A stretch of 64,000 nt of DNA from Oceanospirillum sediminis. Lineage in GTDB: Bacteria; Pseudomonadota; Gammaproteobacteria; Pseudomonadales; Halomonadaceae. Numbering within the stretch: the stretch's first letter is position 1; every line of letters begins with the position of its first letter. Where the stretch lies: contig NZ_JACJFM010000014.1 of NCBI RefSeq assembly GCF_014164585.1, positions 54,022 to 118,021 on the forward strand, in the 5' to 3' direction. Of the stretch, positions 44,427 to 53,716 are shown in pieces. Position numbers and translations under genes: made by a program. The notes below the pieces were generated by a model that searched no databases, was not told the origin of the DNA, and saw nothing but the letters and a program-made list of their open reading frames with translations.

Positions 44427-44501
44427 ACAGGCTTTTCCGGAGACCAATCGATGCAAAGGTGGCTGTCACGGCTCGACACTCACATATCCGGGAAAGCCTG
44501 T
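44427..44501 (+). promoter_or_regulatory. structured leader upstream of moaB (possible Moco-type riboswitch)
   Basis: ACAGGCTTTTCCGGA (44427-44441) pairs with TCCGGGAAAGCCTGT (44487-44501), 15 bp with one G-U. The enclosed 45 nt contains a second stem, GTG-GC-TGTC against GACA-CT-CAC, with a symmetrical internal loop and a seven-base apical loop. It ends 36 nt before the moaB start codon. A multi-stem leader in front of molybdenum cofactor genes resembles the setting of Moco riboswitches, but I cannot confirm the consensus by eye. Confidence 0.5.
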
Positions 44502-44537
44502 TCCAACCCTCGTTAATCTCGTGCATAAGGCTGAAAT

Positions 44538-45086
44538 ATGTCTCAACAAACTGATAACAAAGAAATTCTGCCGGTAGAAGTCCCTCTGAATATTGCCGTT
44601 CTCACGGTATCAGATACCAGAACATTTGAAACAGATAAAAGCGGCGACACCCTGAAAACCTGTATCACTGAAGCCGGTCACAAAGTAGTCGATCATCAGA
44701 TTGCACCTGATGATGTCTACCAATTACGTGCAGTTATCTCAAACTGGATAGCCGATAAAGAGATCAATTGCATTATTACAACCGGCGGCACAGGCTTCTC
44801 TGGCAGAGACAGTACCCCTGAAGCAATAATACCTTTACTGGATAAAGTGATTGACGGTTTTGGTGAACTATTTCGTATGCTGTCCTACGAAGAGATTAAA
44901 ACCTCTACTATTCAATCACGAGCCATTGGCGGATTAGCAAATAACACCCTGGTATTCAGCTTGCCAGGCTCAACAGGAGCCTGCAGAACAGGGTGGTACA
45001 AAGTGATCCGTGATCAACTGGATAGCCGCCACCGCCCTTGCAACTACGTTTCTCTGCTAACTCACGGTAAAGCAACTCACGTTTAA
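44538..45086 (+). CDS. moaB: MoaB, molybdenum cofactor biosynthesis
   Basis: A 182-residue MoaB/MogA-fold protein. The molybdopterin-binding motif is IITTGGTGFSGRDSTPEA (about residues 76-93), and SLPGSTGACRTGW lies near the C-terminus. MoaB-type proteins adenylylate molybdopterin or act as a structural homologue. Cotranscribed with moeA (155 nt gap holding a hairpin at 45120-45147). A structured leader precedes it. Confidence 0.92.
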   Translation: MSQQTDNKEILPVEVPLNIAVLTVSDTRTFETDKSGDTLKTCITEAGHKVVDHQIAPDDVYQLRAVISNWIADKEINCIITTGGTGFSGRDSTPEAIIPLLDKVIDGFGELFRMLSYEEIKTSTIQSRAIGGLANNTLVFSLPGSTGACRTGWYKVIRDQLDSRHRPCNYVSLLTHGKATHV

Positions 45087-45240
45087 TACCTTAAACGACA
45101 AACCGTAATTGCCCACATACAGAAATCTGCTTATATGCAGGTTTCTGTCCTGATTAAGTACACCTCAGCCCCCTTGTCTCAGCAAAACAAGAAAGCGGAT
45201 AATACCGGCTTCGAATCTACCGAAACACAATGGATTAACT

Positions 45241-46512
45241 ATGGCACATAAAGTAAATGATCCCTGCGCACACCCCGGACTAATGCCTGTAGATGAAGCG
45301 ATCCGGATAATCTGTTCAGCCATAAAACCTGTTTCTGTCATCACACTGCCACTGACAGAAGCAATGGGATATGTACTTGCAGAATCAGTCGTTGCTGATA
45401 TCAATGTGCCACCAGCCGACAATAGCGCTATGGACGGTTATGCTCTGGCTTTTTCAGATCTTAAGCGCGCGCCGCTGCCAGTCAGTCAGCGAATTACAGC
45501 CGGAAGCTCCCCTTCACCTCTTGAACCCGGTACTTGCGCCCGAATATTTACCGGTGCAGAAATACCAGCCGGTGCCAGCATTGTAGTCATGCAGGAGAAG
45601 GTTTCAGAGACACCTGAAGGTAATATCATATTTCCGACAGAAACGCTGACAGAAGGAGAAAACATCAGGCTGTCCGGTCAGGATATAAACAAAGGAGATA
45701 CTCTCCTTGAAGCGGGATTAAGACTTGATGCTCCGGCTCTTGGCCTGATCGCGTCGATTGGCCAGCCTGAAGTCAGAGTATTTCGCAAGCCAGTCATCAC
45801 ATTACTCAGCACCGGAGACGAGCTGGCAGAACCTGGACAACAGCTCAGACCCGGCCAGATATTTAATTCTAATCGCTATATGCTTCAGGCTCTGTTCAGC
45901 AATCTTGGCTGTGAAGTTATTGACGGTGGAATTATTGCCGACACTCTGGATACCACCAAAAAAGCCCTGGCAACAGCAGCTGAACAGTCCGACATGATTA
46001 TTACCAGCGGCGGGGTCTCTGTTGGCGAAGAGGATCATGTCAAACCCGCAGTTGAACATTTGGGACAGCTGAATTTATGGCGTATGGCCATGAAGCCGGG
46101 CAAGCCACTGGCATTCGGTTCTATTCGTACTGACAGCTCAGCAAAAACCTGTTGGTTTACGGGTTTGCCTGGTAATCCGGTATCAGCATTACTAACTGCT
46201 CTGATAGTAGTAAGACCCGCTCTTGCTGCTCTTCAGGGACGAGGGCATATAACACCTGAATTACGTTATGCCGAATCCACCTTTAATTTCAATACAGGAA
46301 TCAGACGAGAGTACCTGAGAGTTCAATATGAGAAAAACGCTGAAGGCTCTGGTTCAGGTAATAGCATTTATCGTTTTCAGAACCAGAATTCAGGCGTCCT
46401 GACATCATGTCACTGGGCCGACGCTCTGGCTGTGGTAGACAGCAACCAGCAGATTAAAGCAGGAGACCAGGTCCCATGCCTTGATCTGAAAGCATTAATG
46501 GAAGCTCCCTGA
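45241..46512 (+). CDS. moeA: MoeA, molybdopterin molybdenumtransferase
   Basis: A 423-residue protein that inserts molybdate into adenylylated molybdopterin. Family motifs are PPADNSAMDGYAL (about residues 58-70), the MPT-binding TTGGVS-like segment seen here as IITSGGVSVGEEDHVKPA, KPGKPLAFG, and FTGLPGNPVSAL in domain III. Length matches MoeA. It follows moaB on the same strand; the two probably support a molybdoenzyme not in this window. A 15-bp inverted repeat lies downstream. Confidence 0.93.
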   Translation: MAHKVNDPCAHPGLMPVDEAIRIICSAIKPVSVITLPLTEAMGYVLAESVVADINVPPADNSAMDGYALAFSDLKRAPLPVSQRITAGSSPSPLEPGTCARIFTGAEIPAGASIVVMQEKVSETPEGNIIFPTETLTEGENIRLSGQDINKGDTLLEAGLRLDAPALGLIASIGQPEVRVFRKPVITLLSTGDELAEPGQQLRPGQIFNSNRYMLQALFSNLGCEVIDGGIIADTLDTTKKALATAAEQSDMIITSGGVSVGEEDHVKPAVEHLGQLNLWRMAMKPGKPLAFGSIRTDSSAKTCWFTGLPGNPVSALLTALIVVRPALAALQGRGHITPELRYAESTFNFNTGIRREYLRVQYEKNAEGSGSGNSIYRFQNQNSGVLTSCHWADALAVVDSNQQIKAGDQVPCLDLKALMEAP

Positions 46513-46570
46513 ACCCAACAGACCCAACGGCGAAAAAAAGAGCCTGCAACATCAGCAAGCCCCCTTACAC

Positions 46571-46615
46571 AACAGCCAGATCTTCCTGTCATTTATTCAA
46601 GAAGATCTGGCTGTT
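46571..46615. terminator. long inverted repeat between convergent moeA and WYL gene
   Basis: AACAGCCAGATCTTC (46571-46585) and GAAGATCTGGCTGTT (46601-46615) are perfectly complementary over 15 bp with a 15-nt loop. It lies between two convergent genes, so it probably stops transcription from both sides, although the U-run is poor. Confidence 0.65.
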
Positions 46616-46642
46616 CATTCACAGATCAGTAGCCTGTTTGTA

Positions 46643-47665
46643 TCAGGCTGTTGTCGGCTTATCAGATGTATTTAGGTAACGGCTGACCAGACTTTGAGTC
46701 ATATCCGCCAGAGACTGACGCATAGAATCAGGATAAATCACTTCAAGCTCCTCCCCCCAACTGATCAGCCAGCGCTTCAGACTGTCACTGTTATCAACAG
46801 TGGCAACCACCTCACTGTAATCACTATCATCTGCAGGCATAATTTCCTGATCACTTCCAAGCACCTGATCCTTCAGCATACTGGCCAGCACCGGACTGAC
46901 TTTCAGTACCATACGCACTTTTTCATCCTGCTCAATAACACCCATATTCCCCTGCCCTAAGTAACTGTCCAGATCAAAATCTGCAGGTTCATTACATGGC
47001 GCATCAACCGGCTTAACAGAGCTGAAATACTGCATCGGCATCTGCAGTATTTCAGCCTGGCTATCCAGAGTTGCCAGCACATAATTGACATCATCCTTGC
47101 TGATGATAGCCAATGGATTAATACAGTATTTCTTAGCAGAATCAGATGGCGACATTTTATAACGCACTTCACATTGAGTCTGGCTAACAACGGCCTGAGT
47201 CAATTGTTCTGCCACTCCGCTGCGTACTTCAGGTCTCAATAAAGAAAACTCAGAGTTGATCACCCGGACACGATCCTGCCAACGATTCAGATCTCTCTTA
47301 TTATCTTTAATCACTTTATCTGCTAGCTGGAAATGAGGTTCCAGTACATTAAATACCTGAGAAGGCATATCATGCTTCAGGTGTTTACGAGCCAGCTTCA
47401 TAATTAATGCTGTATTCGAATCCATAGCAGGCAAGGTTACAGGCAGTGCATTATCCTGAAAACGCCATAGATTCCGATTACCATGCTGCTCACCTACGAT
47501 TGGAAACTCAGCAGACAGCTTTTCCAGATCTCTCTGAATAGTTCTCTGAGTGACACGATACCCTTTTTTGCGTAGCTTTTCCTGCACCTCACTGGTGCCT
47601 ATGCCTGGCAGGTGTTTGGGTAAAAGCCCAAGTAAAATCAGATAACGCATAGAAGTATCAGCCAT
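46643..47665 (-). CDS. WYL-domain transcriptional regulator
   Basis: A 340-residue DNA-binding protein. The N-terminal HTH of DeoR/YafY type is GTSEVQEKLRKKGYRVTQRTIQRDLEKL (about 23-50). A WYL domain follows, with the ligand region seen in CINPLAIISKDDVNYVLATL, and a C-terminal WCX extension (SLKRWLISWGEELEVIYP). WYL regulators sense nucleotides or DNA-damage-like ligands. The target is unknown; no defence or phage gene is next to it. Confidence 0.85.
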   Translation of the reverse strand: MADTSMRYLILLGLLPKHLPGIGTSEVQEKLRKKGYRVTQRTIQRDLEKLSAEFPIVGEQHGNRNLWRFQDNALPVTLPAMDSNTALIMKLARKHLKHDMPSQVFNVLEPHFQLADKVIKDNKRDLNRWQDRVRVINSEFSLLRPEVRSGVAEQLTQAVVSQTQCEVRYKMSPSDSAKKYCINPLAIISKDDVNYVLATLDSQAEILQMPMQYFSSVKPVDAPCNEPADFDLDSYLGQGNMGVIEQDEKVRMVLKVSPVLASMLKDQVLGSDQEIMPADDSDYSEVVATVDNSDSLKRWLISWGEELEVIYPDSMRQSLADMTQSLVSRYLNTSDKPTTA

Positions 47666-47928
47666 GATAATAATTCCTTGTCAGATAAATAGGCAGGGGT
47701 GAATACTGATTCCTATATTAGGCTGACACTATCTATCTGGATACTGGGGAAAACCCTGAATCAAACAAGGAATGCGCAAATTTCTGTCGCAAGACGCGAA
47801 TTAAATGTAAAGTTATTTTTCAAAAAGAAACATTATGTATAAAACAGCAATACAGGCATAGCAAACATCATTTTTCTCAATGAGTTATGCTCTGCATTCA
47901 GCTTTCCCACAGATAAATATATGAGTTT

Positions 47929-49176
47929 TCAGGTGCTTAACAAAGCCTTCATGATACCAATCTGCTCCCTGGCATTATCCAGAATAGTATCCGGTAGCTT
48001 TCCATCACTATGCTCACCGCACAGCTTAAAGTATGACGGCAAGCTCTCTAAACGAGGCAACTCTGCAGCTTTCAGGTCTTTCTGTAAATATTCGTTGTAC
48101 GCTCTGGCGACAATCACAATATCGGTCAGTACAGGACCTGACTCATAAGGCTCATAAAACCAGGTGTCACAGTTCTGGACAGCCGTTACCAGGGCTTCGG
48201 GTAAATTCCATTCCTGAAGAATAATGCTACCCACACGACTTCGGTTATCACTTACAATACTAAGTAGTTCATCCTTACAGAATTCAAACTCGGGATACTG
48301 CGCTGCAAAAACAATCAGAGGTAACTCACCGATATTATGAAGCAGCCCAGCCAGCAGAGCTTCTTCAGGCGCAATACGTTCACAGTATTGCGCTAATACA
48401 TAGCAAAGGGCCCCCAGCTGTATACTTTGTCTCCAGCTATTGAGTAGTAATTTCCTGATCCACAAAGGAGCGGTACTTTTTTCCTGTTCCCTGATAGCAA
48501 AAGCAATTACCAGATTACGGGTAACATCGAGTCCGAGACGGGTAATAGCATCAAAAATATGAGTGATTTCATTCAATCCCCGATAAAAAGGGCTATTAGC
48601 CATTTTCATCAGGCGGGCAGCCAGATTAGGATCAGATGAAATTAAGCGGGAAAGATCCTGGGTTTTAAGGTTTTCATCTGAAATAGCTTTACTAATTTGC
48701 TGAGCCAGTTCAGGCAAACTAGGCAGATGAACATTATTTTTCTCAAGCTCACGATAGAAATCAAGCACAATAGGATGGCTGCCACTTCCGGCATACACCT
48801 CAGGATAGTGCACAATAGAAGGAGCCATCTCAGCCTTCAGATAGTTCAGGTGTTCGGCACTGACGATAAAATATTCAACATTCGTTTCAGCAATAATGCT
48901 GACCCTTCCCTGGCAGGCATTCAGCAGACTATTCTGGCTGAAAGCATCGCCAGCTAATACCTGATAAGGCCTTAACGATTCTGGCTCCAGTCTGACCGTA
49001 CCCTCCAGCAAAAATACGCCCATACCCAGATCAAACTTGCTGATAATAATTTTCTGACCAGCAGCAAGTAATTTAACTTCAAGCAGGTGGCTGAGAAAAA
49101 TCTGTTGCACACTTGTCAGATCAGAGAAAGGCTTAAAATCGGCTAAACGGTGTGGTGACACCTGTCGGAATGTCAT
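47929..49176 (-). CDS. cyclic-nucleotide-binding-like and HDOD domain protein
   Basis: A 415-residue cytoplasmic protein. The N-terminal part (about 10-125) has the beta-roll pattern of a CRP-type ligand domain (FSDLTSVQQIFLSHLLEVK, then GVFLLEGTVRLE). An HDOD domain follows (about 150-350; LPSLPELAQQISKAI, SSDPNLAARLMKMANSPFYRG, LLAGLLHNIGELPL). Such proteins are signal-transduction scaffolds without the catalytic residues of true HD enzymes. The setting gives no further hint. Confidence 0.85.
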   Translation of the reverse strand: MTFRQVSPHRLADFKPFSDLTSVQQIFLSHLLEVKLLAAGQKIIISKFDLGMGVFLLEGTVRLEPESLRPYQVLAGDAFSQNSLLNACQGRVSIIAETNVEYFIVSAEHLNYLKAEMAPSIVHYPEVYAGSGSHPIVLDFYRELEKNNVHLPSLPELAQQISKAISDENLKTQDLSRLISSDPNLAARLMKMANSPFYRGLNEITHIFDAITRLGLDVTRNLVIAFAIREQEKSTAPLWIRKLLLNSWRQSIQLGALCYVLAQYCERIAPEEALLAGLLHNIGELPLIVFAAQYPEFEFCKDELLSIVSDNRSRVGSIILQEWNLPEALVTAVQNCDTWFYEPYESGPVLTDIVIVARAYNEYLQKDLKAAELPRLESLPSYFKLCGEHSDGKLPDTILDNAREQIGIMKALLST

Positions 49177-49505
49177 AATACTCCATCCACGTATATAACC
49201 GGAGCGCTCTTATGGGTGATAAAATAACCATCAAAGCAACACCAGGGTCATGCAACCAACACATCAGAACATTATTTTATAACAGGTTGTTAAAGTCCCT
49301 GAAATACTGGAACAAGACAGGAAAGTGCTGGCCGACTTTAACGAGAATGTAGGTTACTACTTTGAGAGATTAAAAAAAAGTAATGTCAGATTATGTCGCA
49401 TAAATTTTCACAACAAGCATAGCAATACATAAAAACATAAGAAGTATCTATAAATTATGGATAGAGCTATAAATATTCTGCATCCAATTACAGATATAAA
49501 TGCAA

Positions 49506-49880
49506 TCAGGCAAACCTCTGTTTGAAGCACATCAACCACTGTAAAGCCTCTTCAGGAGAGGAAAAATATGCTTCATAATCATTTTTCACCTCAGGCAGGC
49601 GATAACGCCCTGGTTGCACAAAAACCTTTCGGTCAATGCAGGGGTATTGAAGAATTTCAGAAGTAAAAAGCTGTCTCAACAGGACCAGGCACTGATAAGA
49701 TTCAAACTCATGATAACGAGTATCAATCATCAGAGATATCTTTTCCTCATGGTCAGAATAGCCAGATAAAGTCTGCAAGAACTGATCCTTCCACCCTTCC
49801 AGTATGGACAACCTATTTAAGCCATGCATTTTTACAATAAGCGTTCTGATACTTTCGTCATAATCAGTTTCAATATTCAT
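49506..49880 (-). CDS. hypothetical protein, 124 residues (STAS-like pattern)
   Basis: I do not recognise it with confidence. The product begins with a beta strand, then helices (SILEGWKDQFLQTLSGYSD), then a strand ISLMIDTRY and ends in EALQWLMCFKQRF. This alternation resembles small STAS/SpoIIAA-like proteins that assess field effects without catalysis. No signal peptide. It is isolated, with more than 300 nt of AT-rich DNA on both sides. Confidence 0.55.
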   Translation of the reverse strand: MNIETDYDESIRTLIVKMHGLNRLSILEGWKDQFLQTLSGYSDHEEKISLMIDTRYHEFESYQCLVLLRQLFTSEILQYPCIDRKVFVQPGRYRLPEVKNDYEAYFSSPEEALQWLMCFKQRFA

Positions 49881-50370
49881 AACGCAACCCCCTATAATAA
49901 TTCATAATACATATATCAAATATAAAACCAAATTTAACTACAAGAACTAAAACCCGGATATAATATTTACATAACTGGCACCTTCATAAAGTAAAAAATA
50001 GTAATCAACGAGTACTTTTATTTATCATCTTTTTTCCGGCAGTTCCAGAAAGTTAAGGCAGTGCATAATTTCAGAATGAATAGCAACAAAAACTGCAAGG
50101 TCTTTAATAAAACCATAGCCAGTAAAGCACGCTGAAGCTTTCAGAGCCAACAAGAGAACCTGATAAGAAAGGCAACGCCAGGAGTAAAAAAGAGTTATAT
50201 CCTGAGCGGGTATTTATTTCCCCAAACAGAAGTTTTTACAACTTTCAGTCTGGTCAGCTTGCCCACGGGCAGGCAACTGCTCTGATACAAGCAACCTCAT
50301 CTTCTCCGGACAGAAGTCAGAGAAGACAGGTATATAAATGTAGAAGCTTTTTTCAGCTGTATAAAGGAGA
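49881..50370. other. non-coding gap before the bactofilin gene
   Basis: About 490 nt without a credible gene on either strand. The only structure I see is TCTTCTC/GAGAAGA near 50312-50338, possibly the end of the bactofilin transcript, and a TTGCCCACGGGCAGGCAA imperfect hairpin near 50260. Confidence 0.5.
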
Positions 50371-50877
50371 TCAGGCGCCAGCCTCAGCCGCTTTTTTCTC
50401 CAGTTTAGTCACCTTCATTGCTGGAATATCTGCAGACTCCGCCTTCCATACAGGTTTATCCTGCGTTGTATTTTTCGGCATAGCAGGACAGTTATCTTTG
50501 CTGCCTCTATAAGTGTGCTGAAGGCGCCCCATAATCTGAGCCCCTCGCTCCATTTCAATAATGTTGTAAAAAACATCACCTTCAACAGCGGCCTTGCCAG
50601 ATAATTCCAGGTGCCCACATGCGTGTACATGCCCACTAATCTGTCCGCTAATACGAACAACAGGCACTGAAATTTCCCCCACAACAACACCGGTCTCACT
50701 AATCTGAACTGACGCACCTGACTCATCATCAGCAACAAGATTACCAAACACCTTCCCATCAATTTGCAGATGCCCACGAAAATGAAGATCTCCGACAATT
50801 TCAGAACCTGCTGAAATTAAAGTACTCAGTTTAAGATCTTCTGAAGATGAAGATTTACGTTGATAGTTATTAAACAT
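50371..50877 (-). CDS. bactofilin
   Basis: A 168-residue bactofilin, a cytoskeletal beta-helix protein that polymerises without nucleotides. The start at 50875-50877 has GAGGA 7 nt upstream. The core (about 15-120) has typical repeats (GSEIVGDLHFRGHLQIDGKV, VVGEISVPVVRISGQISGHV, LSGKAAVEGDVFYNIIEME) between short disordered tails. No peptidase partner of the LytM type is adjacent. Confidence 0.9.
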   Translation of the reverse strand: MFNNYQRKSSSSEDLKLSTLISAGSEIVGDLHFRGHLQIDGKVFGNLVADDESGASVQISETGVVVGEISVPVVRISGQISGHVHACGHLELSGKAAVEGDVFYNIIEMERGAQIMGRLQHTYRGSKDNCPAMPKNTTQDKPVWKAESADIPAMKVTKLEKKAAEAGA

Positions 50878-51073
50878 AGAGTAGTCCTCTGGGAATTCTT
50901 TCCTAAGAACATACATACTTTTAACAACATAAATCAATAGAAATTTTACAAATATATCTTTTTGTCACATTAAGTAATAATTAAAGCCATTGTAAAACAG
51001 ATTTTGTCAGATTTAACAATACTGCATTGCTTTAAGTTATAAAATGTAACGATATAAAATTAATAATTCATTT

Positions 51074-52675
51074 TTAATACATATATAAAGTTAAACGTTC
51101 ATGGTTGCAGAGAGAGTCGGCCATTACCGCAGCCAATCCATAGACAGACTCCTGAGGGTTAGCACCAATACTGGTTGGAAAAACAGACCCATCTATCACC
51201 GACAAGTTTTCAAGTTGATGATGTTGCCCTTCGCTGTTCACAACACTTAACTTTTCATTCTCCCCCATTGCACACCCACCCATGACATGAGCACTACCAA
51301 GGGGCATTTTAAAACGTTCCATAGGAAGGTTGGATATTACTTCCCTGACCTCAGGCCAGCTCCCCCCTCTTTTAGCCAGCTGGTGAACAGGCCTGACCGA
51401 TGCAGCGCCTGCAGAAAACTGTAATTCAGCCATTGTCAGCAGACTATCCCTGATGCCTTTCCATAGATAGTCATTCAAGGGATAATCTAATACCGGAGTA
51501 TTATCAGAGTTCAGCAGAACCTGCCCTCCCTGACTCTGCTCATGGAAGCCATCTCTCATCAGTGCAATAGTTGACTGCATACGGGGAAGCTGCTGCATTC
51601 TTGCTTTAAAAGTATCGCCATGCCCTAAAGCAAACAGACTGGTAAAAACCGGATGTAATGGCGTACTCTCTAATTTATATCCCAGTTCCCCCTCCACACC
51701 ATCTCTCCATAGAAAATGATCTGAATATACAGATTGGGGAGCTCCATAGTATCCCTCTACTTTATCCGGCATAACAGCGACTGACATACAAACCGGATGC
51801 AGAAACGTTCTTTTACCTACCCTGTTATATGGGTCAGGCGCAGATGAACGAAGTAAAATTGCCGGGCTGCCTATTGCCCCTGCTGCCAGGATGTAACGAC
51901 GAGCTTTAATCAGGAATGATTGTTCCAGTGGCTTGCCATAACGGTCTATTGGCTGAACAGCCAGATAATCAACCTGATCGGCTTTTATTATCAGCTTTTC
52001 TGCCCTGGCACGGGTAATCAGAGTGGCTCCAGCTTCCAGACTTGCAGGTATAGTCGTCACCAGCATCGACTGTTTTGCGTTACTTGGGCACCCCATTCCA
52101 CAATAACCAAGATTCCAGCATCCCTTTATATTTCTGGGAATACTTTTCCATGACCAGCCTGCATTCTGACAGCCATCAGCCAGTAACTGATTATTACGAT
52201 TAGGCGCAACATCCCACCGGGTTATATTCAGTCTCTGCTCTACCCATGAGAATGAAGAATCCAGACTTTCTGCACTGTGTTTTACCCCAAAAACATCCTG
52301 CCAGTGTTTCAGAGTCTGTTCAGGGGTTCTGAAGCTGGATGTCCAGTTTACCGTTGTACTGCCTCCGACAGTGCGCCCCTGTAAAATAGTTATCGCGCCA
52401 TCTTTTGTTGCTCTTGCAGCTCCCTGCTGATAGAGGTTGTCATACGCCTCTCCCTCTTTCATTCTGAAATCAGTCGATGTCTGTAATCCTCCTTCTTCAA
52501 GTAGAATCACCCTTAATCCTGCCTGGCTCAGTATCTCAGCACAGATTCCTCCTCCTGCACCGGTTCCGGAAATCACAACATCACATTCGATCACTCCGGG
52601 CATATCATCTTCAGCAGCATTTCTGATATCCCAGTGATATGATTTATCTGATCGGTATGGATCAACTACCGCCAT
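51074..52675 (-). CDS. GMC-family FAD-dependent oxidoreductase
   Basis: A 533-residue FAD enzyme of the glucose-methanol-choline family. The FAD-binding motif is DVVISGTGAGGGICAEILSQ (about 32-51) and GRTVGGSTTVNW follows at about 98-109. The C-terminal active-site region is GSAHVMGGCAMGENEKL and VFPTSIGANPQ. The order and spacing match membrane-associated alcohol or sugar dehydrogenases that work with a small Tat-exported partner. That partner gene lies directly upstream and overlaps by one base (TAATG). The electron acceptor is probably a cytochrome or quinone; the substrate is unknown. Confidence 0.85.
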   Translation of the reverse strand: MAVVDPYRSDKSYHWDIRNAAEDDMPGVIECDVVISGTGAGGGICAEILSQAGLRVILLEEGGLQTSTDFRMKEGEAYDNLYQQGAARATKDGAITILQGRTVGGSTTVNWTSSFRTPEQTLKHWQDVFGVKHSAESLDSSFSWVEQRLNITRWDVAPNRNNQLLADGCQNAGWSWKSIPRNIKGCWNLGYCGMGCPSNAKQSMLVTTIPASLEAGATLITRARAEKLIIKADQVDYLAVQPIDRYGKPLEQSFLIKARRYILAAGAIGSPAILLRSSAPDPYNRVGKRTFLHPVCMSVAVMPDKVEGYYGAPQSVYSDHFLWRDGVEGELGYKLESTPLHPVFTSLFALGHGDTFKARMQQLPRMQSTIALMRDGFHEQSQGGQVLLNSDNTPVLDYPLNDYLWKGIRDSLLTMAELQFSAGAASVRPVHQLAKRGGSWPEVREVISNLPMERFKMPLGSAHVMGGCAMGENEKLSVVNSEGQHHQLENLSVIDGSVFPTSIGANPQESVYGLAAVMADSLCNHERLTLYMY

Positions 52676-53394
52676 TACTGATTCTCCTTATCGGATACAG
52701 GTGCTATTGCAGCCAGAGCCCATAACGGAGGCCCGGGATAGCCTGTACTTATGGCCACATTGTCCAGACTATACCAGGTCGATTGAATCAGAGCGGTAAA
52801 AGCTCTGTGCGCTTTATTCAATAGTTCTACAGGGCTGGCCTGCCATTGGTCAAGAAACAGGCTGACCTGCTCTTTGTCAGCATCCTGCCAGACGCTCCAT
52901 TGCCCTGTTAACACTCTTCTGGTTGGCAACCACTGCAAAAGATCGAACAGCTGCAGATATTCTTTGGTCATATCGGTCCCTAGCTGAAACAGTTTCTGGT
53001 CAAGCAGTTGCAGCCAGAGCAACACATCTTTTTTATCCGGATCAGCCATTAACTCAGAAGGGGACAGTACTTCAGGTAAATCATCTCCTGTGATTGCAGG
53101 CGACACAGCGATTAACACACTTGCATCTCCCGGACGCAGAACGAGAAAGCCCTGTAAAACCTCTTGTCGGGAACATCTGGACACTGATAAAGCAATCCCC
53201 CCCGTCATTCCGGCAAGGGTAAATGCAATGGCGGTTTTCAGAACACCTCGCCGGGTTATACCTGAACCTCTTCTGCTGTCAGGTGAATAGAGATCATCAA
53301 ACAGAGCATCTTCATGATCTGCTACTGGTCTGGTTTCCATCCCGGATGAGGTGGCAGGAGTACTACGATCAGGTCGCTGGTGTATATCAGACAT
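52675..53394 (-). CDS. Tat-exported small subunit of a GMC dehydrogenase (gluconate 2-dehydrogenase subunit 3-like)
   Basis: A 239-residue protein. Unusually it has a 47-residue hydrophilic N-terminus before the Tat motif GITRRGVLKTAIAFTLAG. After the signal the chain is helical (VLLWLQLLDQKLFQLGTDM, LFLDQWQASPVELLNKAHRA) and ends near a conserved TWYSLDNVAISTGYPGPP, which is typical of subunit 3 of membrane dehydrogenases. It likely carries the partner GMC subunit across the membrane folded. Weakly conserved family, so the assignment rests partly on the neighbour. Confidence 0.7.
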   Translation of the reverse strand: MSDIHQRPDRSTPATSSGMETRPVADHEDALFDDLYSPDSRRGSGITRRGVLKTAIAFTLAGMTGGIALSVSRCSRQEVLQGFLVLRPGDASVLIAVSPAITGDDLPEVLSPSELMADPDKKDVLLWLQLLDQKLFQLGTDMTKEYLQLFDLLQWLPTRRVLTGQWSVWQDADKEQVSLFLDQWQASPVELLNKAHRAFTALIQSTWYSLDNVAISTGYPGPPLWALAAIAPVSDKENQ

Positions 53395-53445
53395 CTGAAT
53401 ACCTTTTATTTTTATTATTCACCGTTATTGCTTTGTACACGCATG

Positions 53446-53528
53446 CCTGAACAAAGGTATTCCCGTGGCCTCCAGGACAGCAACTGAAAACAGGGTAGTT
53501 CTTTTTAGAGAAGAAACGTTTGTTCAGG
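53446..53528. repeat. CCTGAACAAAAGT element, copy 4
   Basis: An 83-bp element with ends CCTGAACAAAGGT and ACGTTTGTTCAGG and the core GGCCTCCAGGACAGC. It lies between the divergent Tat-subunit and DMT-exporter genes, about 50 nt from the former. Confidence 0.75.
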
Positions 53529-53716
53529 TGTTTTACCGATAATATTCAGCATACCTCGTTTAATCCGATGCACAGCCGGAATTATGCATTCCCGACGCGC
53601 CGTTCAGATATCATTTATAAATTCGGAACAGTGTATTTTTTGTCATTTTTTTGCATCACATCTGGTAAGGCACAAGATTCAGAAGTAAGCTGAGCGCTTT
53701 TGCTCTGAGGTCTCAT

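Noticed and set aside
44301..44516. 71-codon plus-strand frame upstream of moaB
   Set aside because: It runs through strongly base-paired leader DNA, has no family pattern and no good ribosome site.
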